Source of the DNA: Nitrospirales bacterium | GTDB lineage: Bacteria > Nitrospirota > Nitrospiria > Nitrospirales > UBA8639 | Reading direction: 5' to 3' | NCBI GenBank assembly: GCA_029261295.1 | Contig: JAJDBP010000002.1 | Location: 452,267-516,266, forward strand | Length of the DNA: 64,000 nucleotides | Shown: in pieces, positions 56,402 to 64,000 of the stretch | Layout of the letters: every line of letters begins with the position of its first letter | Numbering within the stretch: position 1 is the first letter of the stretch | Position numbers and translations under genes: made by a program | The notes under the pieces: model-generated | What the model was told of the DNA's origin: nothing | The model's input: the letters and a program-made list of their open reading frames with translations, nothing else | Databases searched by the model: none

Positions 56402-57316
56402 ATGAATCCCCATTTACCTAAGCCTTCGGTAATTTCTGCCTATGGGGCGCTAACGACTGCAGCGATGGTTTGGGGTGGATCGGTAGTGGCGCAAAAGGTC
56501 GCTTTAGGACCTTTCTCTCCGGTAGAGACTTCTGTATTTCGTGGTCTCGGTGCCTTGCTGATTCTGATTCCCTTATGGTTATGGAAGGAAGGCGGTGGGC
56601 AATTCTCTAAAAATGATTGGGGAACGTTTTTTGTTCTTGGATTAGGTGTGTTAGGGAATCATCTGTTGGTGTTATTCGGGTTACAATTTATTGGAGCCGG
56701 TTCTGCAGGCGTCATTATTGGCGCAAGTCCAGCCATTACAGCTTTTCTGTCTTCATTAATCTTGAAGGATATCTCTCTTCGCTTAATTTGGCCAGGGTGT
56801 GTGATTTCCTTTATTGGAGTCGTGGTCATAACTGGGCAAAGTGGAATTGAGGGTACAGGCTCAAACCCTCTGCTTGGAGGGATTTTGGTCTTCTTGGCAT
56901 TGGTGAGCTGGGCCCTTTACACCATTGGTTGTCGCAAAATCATGGATCGTTTTTCGCCTCTCACGGTAACCTGGACGACGCTGATGATGTCATTAGTGTT
57001 TGAAATTCCTTTACTTTCAATGAATCACAAAGTGCTGGGGGCCGGGATTGAATCCGTGCCAGCATTAGGCTGGGTGGCCTTAGTGTATGTTATGGTATTT
57101 GCCACGGCGTTGGGTCAACAAGCCTGGCTATATGGCGTTGATGGGGTGGGACCATCGCGAGCAGGAATTTTTGGAAATCTGGTTCCGGTTTCCGCGTTGT
57201 TTTTTTCTTTCTTGATTCTAGGAGAACCAGTTGGCGGGAGAGAAATAGGTGGGGTAGGATTGATTCTGTTAGGTGTATGGCTCGTGAATCAACGGGCACA
57301 ACAAATGCGGACATGA
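56402..57316 (+). CDS. EamA/DMT-family transporter
   Basis: 304 residues, ten TM helices in two EamA repeats (first VWGGSVVAQKVALGPFSPVE, second YTIGCRKIMDRFSPLTVTWT). Substrate cannot be told. A SnoaL-like gene follows after 54 nt. Confidence 0.85.
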   Translation: MNPHLPKPSVISAYGALTTAAMVWGGSVVAQKVALGPFSPVETSVFRGLGALLILIPLWLWKEGGGQFSKNDWGTFFVLGLGVLGNHLLVLFGLQFIGAGSAGVIIGASPAITAFLSSLILKDISLRLIWPGCVISFIGVVVITGQSGIEGTGSNPLLGGILVFLALVSWALYTIGCRKIMDRFSPLTVTWTTLMMSLVFEIPLLSMNHKVLGAGIESVPALGWVALVYVMVFATALGQQAWLYGVDGVGPSRAGIFGNLVPVSALFFSFLILGEPVGGREIGGVGLILLGVWLVNQRAQQMRT

Positions 57317-57370
57317 GTGAATAATCTATCGAAATTTTTAAAGGAATGACGGAGAGGAATAGCGCGCACT

Positions 57371-57763
57371 ATGTTGAAGGAACGGATTGAAGAAGTCACG
57401 CAGATGAACGAGCAGTTTTATCGCGCTTTTGAAAACCTAGATGTGGGCTTGATGGATTCAATGTGGGCCCATCAGGAATATGTGACCTGCATTCATCCCG
57501 GTTGGAGCATTCGTGTTGGATGGCCGGCTGTCAGAGATTCATGGGTGGTCATATTTAACAACACGTTCTCTATGGAATTTGAATTAACTGAGCTCCAAGT
57601 ACAAGTTGCAGCGGATATTGCTTGGGTGATTTGTACTGAGAACATAGCCAGTCGAGTGGGGGAATCCCCTCAGAATAGTCGCGTCGTCGCGACTAATTTA
57701 TTTGAGCGGATTGGAGATGAATGGAAAATCATTCATCACCATGGTTCTCCATTAATGGAGTAG
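57371..57763 (+). CDS. SnoaL/NTF2-like protein
   Basis: 130 residues. Typical start MNEQFYRAFENLDVGLMDSM with EYVTCIHPGWSIRVGWPAV and the final WKIIHHHGSP, the cone-like alpha+beta fold of SnoaL-like/DUF4440-type proteins. Such small proteins bind ligands or stabilise partners; role here unknown. Two-gene run with the EamA transporter. Confidence 0.83.
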   Translation: MLKERIEEVTQMNEQFYRAFENLDVGLMDSMWAHQEYVTCIHPGWSIRVGWPAVRDSWVVIFNNTFSMEFELTELQVQVAADIAWVICTENIASRVGESPQNSRVVATNLFERIGDEWKIIHHHGSPLME

Positions 57764-57775
57764 TGTGAGGGGGAG

Positions 57776-57994
57776 TTAAGCCGTTGTATGTTGAATGGTT
57801 TGGGCCCATTCTTGGACAGTCGTGTCACGTTCATCCATCGTCATTGCACCGTATTTTTTGAACATGCCAAGCCCGCCTTTTTTCTTTCGCCAAGTCAGAA
57901 ACAGTAAAAAATGTTCTTTGCAGACTGACTGTGTGCCAGCTGGGGCATAGAGGCCCTCGGTACACCCACCAATTAAACAGGATTCGATACTCAT
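57776..57994 (-). CDS. Small cysteine-containing hypothetical protein
   Basis: 72 residues from ATG 57994, chosen because AAGGAG lies about 8 nt upstream (an earlier start at 58048 lacks this). MSIESCLIGGCTEGLYAPAG and SVCKEHFLLFLTWRKKKGG: three cysteines and one histidine resemble a small zinc-binding motif. No family recognised. Confidence 0.6.
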   Translation of the reverse strand: MSIESCLIGGCTEGLYAPAGTQSVCKEHFLLFLTWRKKKGGLGMFKKYGAMTMDERDTTVQEWAQTIQHTTA

Positions 57995-58071
57995 TGTCTG
58001 ATCTCCTTCAAAAAACTGAAATTCATGTGAGAGAGGAAGTATGCCCAACTGAGAGTACTGAAGGCAATCAT

Positions 58072-58180
58072 GAGGGTGCTGACACCCTCTTATAGGTAAA
58101 AATTTTGAGCCACGTGCGGTTTCCTTGCGTTCTCACGCAAAAGGCGGGTATCGTAGGATCCCTATTCGTAGGGAATTTTT
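58072..58180. other. Cluster of three hairpins upstream of a small gene
   Basis: GAGGGTG-CTGA-CACCCTC (58072-58089), TTGCG-TTCTCA-CGCAA (about 58124-58139) and TCCCTA-TTCG-TAGGGA followed by a T-rich stretch (about 58160-58180). The last resembles an intrinsic terminator with a UUCG loop on the plus strand. They may be a structured leader, or terminators of neighbouring transcripts. It does not match a riboswitch consensus I know. Confidence 0.4.
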
Positions 58181-58225
58181 GCAAAAATCTATTTTATTGT
58201 GCCCTTCAGCAAAGGAGTGTGTTCT

Positions 58226-58705
58226 GTGTTGACAGTTAATGATCTTTGGGAAAAAACAAGAGAAGCTGCTCTGGCGGCCACGGATGAATCTGAAAAGCCA
58301 CTTCAAGTTGATTATGCGGCTTTAGAAAAAAAGCTCGAAAGAGCGTTAGCAGCTCGAAAGATTGAACTGCTTCATATCAATAAATTTCTTCCAGAAGGAT
58401 ATGAAGATCAAGGCCGGTTTAATGTGATCGTGATGACCAGCGGGAATGTTCTCTATGATTTGGTCATTGGCGATTCTTATTTTCGGTATGATGTATTTTC
58501 CTGTTGTGATCTGGATAAAATTCAGTTAATTGATGGGACCTGGGACAATAAAGAAAATAAGACCCAGGATATGTTTTTGAGTCTACGGCTTATGCATGGC
58601 GACGAAGCCCATATTCTCTTAGCGCTGAGTGAGGAAGAGCGGGAACCAGTCTTGGCCATTGCCGATAAGATTTCTCAAGGCCGGCATCCTGAACGCGCTT
58701 CCTAA
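58226..58705 (+). CDS. Hypothetical cytoplasmic protein
   Basis: 159 residues from GTG 58226, preceded by AAAGGAG at 8 nt; GTG 58199 is an alternative without a good site. Soluble: an N-terminal helical region (LEKKLERALAARKIELLHIN) and a beta-rich second half (FNVIVMTSGNVLYDLVIGDS). No recognised family. Convergent with ygfZ. Confidence 0.6.
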   Translation: MLTVNDLWEKTREAALAATDESEKPLQVDYAALEKKLERALAARKIELLHINKFLPEGYEDQGRFNVIVMTSGNVLYDLVIGDSYFRYDVFSCCDLDKIQLIDGTWDNKENKTQDMFLSLRLMHGDEAHILLALSEEEREPVLAIADKISQGRHPERAS

Positions 58706-58748
58706 ATGAAAATCTAGGAAGTCAGGTTCCTGCTTAATCTTTGGAAGC

Positions 58749-59846
58749 CTATTGGGATTTGGTGAATGGCAAGGGACTGACAGTTGCAGAAAACTTTTTG
58801 CCTTGGGTTTCTACTTCGAGTTGAGTTCCTGTTGGAGTGAAATCTCGCAAGGGAAACCCTAAGGCAATGGGTTTTTGTAGGAGAGGCGAGAAGGCCGAAC
58901 TTGAAACCCATCCCACTTCTCGTGTTCCTGAAAAGAGTTTGGCCCCGGATTCTGGAAGATCCTCCGCTGTTCCCTCCACGATTAAGCCAACCAGTCTCCG
59001 TTTGACTGATCCGTACGTATCCATTCTCGCGACGACTTCTTGCCCGGGATAACACCCCTTTGACAGGCTAAAGGCAATTCCTTCCAGATTGGCTTCCGGA
59101 GGCACAATCCGGTCATTGATATCCGGACCTAATCGAGGTAAGCCTGCTTCAATTCGTGCTGCCTCACGTGTGGATTTTCCGAAAGGTTTTATTCCATGCA
59201 GCTCACCTGTCTTCAAAAGATGAGCCCATAGAGTTGTTAGAATACCGAGAGGAACGAAAAGTTCAAAGTCGGCCATTCCGGTTTCTTCAGTTCGAGTGAT
59301 AAAGCCTTCTGCACCTTCAAAAGTAAATGGAATAGATTGCAGTGAAACAAGGCTTGTGACGTCTACTCCACATGCTTCCTTGATGATTTCTGCGGCCTTA
59401 GGTCCACTGAGAAGAAAAAGCCCTTGACTCTCGTGGCCTTTGGCCATTTTGGCTTTTGTCCCATAGAGCAGGAATTTCCGAAATGCCGCATGTGTCTGCT
59501 CGCCTACCTCACCAACATCTTCAATCACGATCTGTTCGGGGCAAATCAAGACTCGGAAATAGGACAGCATTTTCCCTTTATGATCCATGAATGTGGAATA
59601 TCGCCCTTGTCCGGATTGGAGCGGAAGAATGTCCTGGCTGATAATACTTTGGAGCCAGGTGATTCGATCATCCCCTGTGACGAGAACTCGTCCACGAGAT
59701 GAGAGGTCTGCAAGGCCAGCGCTGGTATGAAGAGCTTCATATTCCAATTCGGGATGACCATAATGAACAGGAATTTCCCAGTCTCCATTCTGTTGGAAAA
59801 CGGCCCCTAAGGCCTGATGTTGTTCATGGAGAGGCAGGGTATTCAT
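58749..59846 (-). CDS. ygfZ: Folate-binding Fe-S cluster maturation protein YgfZ/GcvT-like
   Basis: 365 residues. GcvT-fold with LADLSSRGRVLVTGDDRITW and the YgfZ motif SLSKGCYPGQEVVARMDTYG, whose cysteine is essential in the family. It helps repair or mature certain Fe-S enzymes with folate, including radical SAM types. ATG 59846 overlaps the receiver-like stop as ATGA. Confidence 0.9.
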   Translation of the reverse strand: MNTLPLHEQHQALGAVFQQNGDWEIPVHYGHPELEYEALHTSAGLADLSSRGRVLVTGDDRITWLQSIISQDILPLQSGQGRYSTFMDHKGKMLSYFRVLICPEQIVIEDVGEVGEQTHAAFRKFLLYGTKAKMAKGHESQGLFLLSGPKAAEIIKEACGVDVTSLVSLQSIPFTFEGAEGFITRTEETGMADFELFVPLGILTTLWAHLLKTGELHGIKPFGKSTREAARIEAGLPRLGPDINDRIVPPEANLEGIAFSLSKGCYPGQEVVARMDTYGSVKRRLVGLIVEGTAEDLPESGAKLFSGTREVGWVSSSAFSPLLQKPIALGFPLRDFTPTGTQLEVETQGKKFSATVSPLPFTKSQ

Positions 59847-60226
59847 GAGGCGGCTGAGGACGTGATTTCCTCGAACAGGGCAAGAGTGCGTGCAGAGAAT
59901 TCATTGCGTGAGACCACTTTTTGAATTCCAAGTTCTTTTGCGAGCTTCCATGATCCCACTTCTTCATGATTGGCAAAGGCCAAGATGGGAAGAGCTTCGG
60001 TTTGAGGGTCGGCTTTCAGAGATTTTAAAATGTCAGGGGCATTTAAGCGGTCGTCGTTCATGTTGACGATCACGCCTATGGGCTGATTTTGAAGGGCTTT
60101 CTCTTTCCAATCCTCTGAGTTGCGGAGCCGTTCAAGCTTATAGCCTGCTGGCTTAAATGCATCACGAATTTTGGTGTAGAAAAAAATATCACTGACAGCT
60201 ACAAGAATAGTTTTCGTTTCGTCCAT
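59843..60226 (-). CDS. Degenerate response-regulator receiver domain
   Basis: 127 residues. The CheY-like fold is visible (KTILVAVSDIFFYTKIRDAF, then PILAFANHEEVGSWKLAKEL). The usual phospho-acceptor Asp after beta-3 is replaced by Asn (GVIVNMNDDRL), and the Thr and Lys positions also look changed (FANHEE and VVSRNEF). Likely phosphorylation-independent. Coupled by ATGA to ygfZ. Confidence 0.7.
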   Translation of the reverse strand: MDETKTILVAVSDIFFYTKIRDAFKPAGYKLERLRNSEDWKEKALQNQPIGVIVNMNDDRLNAPDILKSLKADPQTEALPILAFANHEEVGSWKLAKELGIQKVVSRNEFSARTLALFEEITSSAAS

Positions 60227-60352
60227 GTATTGAGCCTTTTATGAGAGGATTAAGTGCACACCTAAAAACCTACGGTTACTTAAAATTTTGGCCTACAACT
60301 TACTTAAAGCATTGGATATGCATTTTTGAAATTAGGGTTTTTAGGGATGCCC

Positions 60353-60868
60353 TTAATTCATTAATGTGAGGATGCGCATGAGCGCTTGTTTTGCTGCCTT
60401 ATATTCTGGATTCAGGGCCAAAGATTTTTTATAAGATTCGACTGCCTGGTCCCATTCCCCCTGCCGTTCGTAAACTCTCCCCAGATTCATATGCGGGAAA
60501 TTTGGGTTTTCATAGCGTTTAGCTTTAATCGCTTTTTCTAACCAGGGAATAGCCTCGTCGAGTTGATTTAATTCGATAAGGTAGACACCAATGTCATTGT
60601 AGGGATTCCCAAAGTCAGGATCCTGCTGAATGGCTCGATGGCATTCCTCAATCGCGTCGTTGAGTTGTCCCATAAAGCTATATGTCCAACCCAAGAAGGT
60701 GTAAGCCTCTGCTGTAGGGAAGGTATCAATGGATTGCTTGTACGCATCCACGGCTTCTTCAAGCTGCCCCTTCATTTGAAGTTCATACGCCTGTTGGAAT
60801 AAATTCCAAGCGGAAATTTTGTCTTCTTCTTTTCCTTCGCCTTGATCGATAAAGTCTTGAATATCCAT
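60353..60868 (-). CDS. TPR-repeat protein
   Basis: 171 residues with at least three tetratricopeptide repeats: AYELQMKGQLEEAVDAYKQS, LGWTYSFMGQLNDAIEECHR, IGVYLIELNQLDEAIPWLEK and MNLGRVYERQGEWDQAVESY. Cytoplasmic, no signal peptide. Probably an adaptor protein; partner unknown. Follows thi4 by 36 nt. Confidence 0.85.
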   Translation of the reverse strand: MDIQDFIDQGEGKEEDKISAWNLFQQAYELQMKGQLEEAVDAYKQSIDTFPTAEAYTFLGWTYSFMGQLNDAIEECHRAIQQDPDFGNPYNDIGVYLIELNQLDEAIPWLEKAIKAKRYENPNFPHMNLGRVYERQGEWDQAVESYKKSLALNPEYKAAKQALMRILTLMN

Positions 60869-60904
60869 AGTGTAAAAAAGTGCTTTTCTGAGAATGTATT
60901 TTCT

Positions 60905-61705
60905 TTATTCCCCTTTTAGTTTTTGCCGAACAAGTTCTGCGGCCCGTCGGCCAGAAAGAAGCATGGAGCCAAAGGCCGGTCCCATGCGGGGCGTGCCATC
61001 AACTGCAGCAACGGCTAAGCCTGTCACAAAGCAGTTGGGATAGATTTCACGGGTATTCTCCACCACCAGGGCTTCGGATTTGGCAATCCACATGGCCCCA
61101 TTGCCTGGAACTTTGGTATGTAGGTTGCGGCTATTGAGGAGGTTCACCACGACAGCATCGTGTCCGGTGGCATCGACGACAATACGGCTTTCGAGGGCAA
61201 TCGGGTCAACGTGAATGATGTCATGTCCCGCCATCTCTGCGGTAGTGTTATTTACCACGACACCTTCGAGTGACCCTGCTTCTCGCACAATCAAATCCAA
61301 GACGCGCGTAAGGTTCATGACCTTGGCACCAGCTTCATATGCGGCGGCAATTAAACGAGCTGTGGCATGAGGCGGATCAACGATAGTCATCCCATCGCAT
61401 TCTTTAATGGGTTTTTGTGGAATACCCAGTTCATCCAGAATGAGATCAGCTGGTGCGCAGATCGTGGCTTTGTTCATCAAGTAGCCACCAGACCAAAAGC
61501 CGCCTCCAAGTGCTAAGCCTTGCTCAATCAGGAGAGTTTTCACGCCTTGGCGGGCCAGGTCTCTGGCGCATAACAATCCAGATGGTCCCGCTCCGACAAT
61601 AATCACGTCGCTTTCGATGAGTTGATCAAACTCTTTGTAGTATTCCCGCGCAATGTGGCGGGTCACATCACGTTCACGGAGTGGGGCAATCTTCATCTGA
61701 CTCAT
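60905..61705 (-). CDS. thi4: Thiamin thiazole synthase Thi4, histidine type
   Basis: 266 residues, ATG 61705 with AAGGA upstream. FAD/NAD motif SDVIIVGAGPSGLLCARDLA, GGGFWSGGYLMNKATICAPA and TGLAVAAVDGTPRMGPAFGS are Thi4 signatures. Yeast Thi4 sacrifices a Cys located just before a conserved M/V-D-P; here that residue is H165 (HDIIHVDPIAL), as in methanogen Thi4 that uses sulfide catalytically with Fe(II). It makes the same thiazole as ThiG. Lies 22 nt after thiC, so it is under the TPP riboswitch. Confidence 0.93.
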   Translation of the reverse strand: MSQMKIAPLRERDVTRHIAREYYKEFDQLIESDVIIVGAGPSGLLCARDLARQGVKTLLIEQGLALGGGFWSGGYLMNKATICAPADLILDELGIPQKPIKECDGMTIVDPPHATARLIAAAYEAGAKVMNLTRVLDLIVREAGSLEGVVVNNTTAEMAGHDIIHVDPIALESRIVVDATGHDAVVVNLLNSRNLHTKVPGNGAMWIAKSEALVVENTREIYPNCFVTGLAVAAVDGTPRMGPAFGSMLLSGRRAAELVRQKLKGE

Positions 61706-61727
61706 ATCGGTTCCTTAAGGAAGGGTC

Positions 61728-63692
<1,965 letters not shown>

Positions 63693-63727
63693 TTATGGGG
63701 CAGTGGAATATTCTCTATGAGGGGAAT

Positions 63728-63759
63728 AAAAAAGGCCACATTCGTAAGGAATGCGACCT
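63728..63759 (-). terminator. Riboswitch-controlled intrinsic terminator
   Basis: On the minus strand AGGTCGCATTC pairs with GAATGTGGCCT (two G-T pairs) around CTTAC, followed by seven T residues. It lies between the TPP aptamer and thiC, so ligand-bound aptamer probably favours it and stops thiC-thi4 transcription. Confidence 0.85.
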
Positions 63760-63783
63760 GAACAATCTCGATATCGAATTGCC

Positions 63784-63873
63784 GCTTCCCTACGCTGGTA
63801 TTACCCAGGTCAGGTATGAGGGTCGTCCAATAATGGTTTGGACATCTCAGCAAAAATGCTCCCCTAGCCTTGT
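63784..63873 (-). promoter_or_regulatory. TPP riboswitch (THI element)
   Basis: Minus strand: AGGGGAGC, then GCTGAGATG, then ACCTGACCTGGGTAATACCA followed by GCGTAGGGAA. These are the conserved P2-P5 segments of the TPP aptamer (CUGAGA and the ACCUGAUCUGGAUAAUGCCAGCG consensus). Located 120 nt upstream of thiC and followed by a terminator, it represses thiC-thi4 when TPP is plentiful. Confidence 0.95.
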
Positions 63874-63880
63874 AAAATCA

Positions 63881-63909
63881 ATGCTAACGCTCTATCTCTA
63901 CCTTGTCAA
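63881..63909 (-). promoter_or_regulatory. Sigma70-like promoter for thiC-thi4
   Basis: Minus strand: TTGACA (63904-63909), a 17-nt spacer, TAGCAT (63881-63886). Transcription would start near 63874, at the first base of the riboswitch. Perfect -35 box; -10 matches at four of six. Confidence 0.6.
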
Positions 63910-64000
63910 TGAGGCCAGCGGGCCTGCTTCGATTGATGAGCGACCGTGATCATGGGATATTTTGACTGTTTCAACTAAGCATGATTTGATACAATAGAAA

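Noticed and set aside
58090..58180. Cyclic-di-GMP or other known riboswitch
   Set aside because: A fragment resembling ACGCAAA is present, but the rest of the GEMM consensus is not; kept only as unexplained hairpins.

Overview
The window looks like a chromosomal segment of a Gram-negative, cytochrome-c-rich bacterium. The best guess is a Nitrospira-like member of the Nitrospirota. This rests on a complete System I (Ccm) haem-maturation locus, a stand-alone YfhL-type ferredoxin, BamD, AmpG, a PqqD/methyltransferase fusion and a CCAEP-tail radical SAM cassette; no 16S or nitrite oxidoreductase gene is present to prove it. Nearly every base lies in or next to a plausible gene. I see no transposase, integrase, CRISPR array, tRNA or rRNA.

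Layout. 1-0.7 kb: thiS-thiG (minus; thiG runs off the left edge). 0.9-1.8 kb: an orphan PolX-like helix-hairpin-helix protein and a stand-alone Lrp/AsnC ligand domain. 1.9-10.8 kb: a long minus-strand run, in transcription order ffh-rpsP-rimM-trmD-rplS-rnhB-yraN-ftsE-ftsX-envC-ctpA, with a sigma70-like promoter before ffh and GTGA/ATGA couplings in ftsE-ftsX-envC. This joins translation/secretion genes to cell-division peptidoglycan remodelling. 11.2-31 kb: envelope and housekeeping genes: a DUF748/AsmA-like giant, a DUF1295 membrane protein, a secreted metzincin with three tandem repeats, AmpG, AlgH, a YggX-like protein, Ppx/GppA, a PqqD-methyltransferase fusion, an ECF sigma/membrane regulator pair, a Tat-exported DUF882 peptidase and a VIT-VWA protein. 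31-34.8 kb: a lipoprotein and a module of two paralogous membrane proteins around a small exported protein.

34.9-48.1 kb: the cytochrome c maturation region. On the minus strand ccmA-ccmB (46.5-45.2 kb) are separated from ccmC-(OB-fold/CcmD-like fusion)-ccmE-ccmF-ccmG-ccmH-ccmI (40.5-34.9 kb) by a cassette: DUF169 protein, B12-binding radical SAM protein with a C-terminal CCAEP motif, ATP-grasp enzyme and, facing the other way, a small unknown protein. A TlpA-like thioredoxin lipoprotein and CcdA lie divergently beside ccmA and supply reductant. Two copies of ccm-derived sequence mark rearrangements: a 13-nt repeat before ccmC and after ccmB, and a 71-nt second copy of the ccmI 3' end at 32.1 kb that differs from ccmI only at synonymous sites over the matched codons.

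48.2-58.7 kb: bamD with a cysteine-rich tail, a FabH-like ketosynthase, ispH, smc, ferredoxin, an EamA transporter, a SnoaL-like protein and small unknowns. 58.7-63.9 kb (minus): thiC-thi4 under a TPP riboswitch with an intrinsic terminator, followed by a TPR protein and a degenerate receiver/ygfZ pair. The most notable points are the coexistence of ThiG/ThiS with a histidine-type Thi4, a ThiS that does not end in Gly-Gly, the OB-fold/CcmD fusion, and the CCAEP radical SAM cassette sitting inside the ccm genes.
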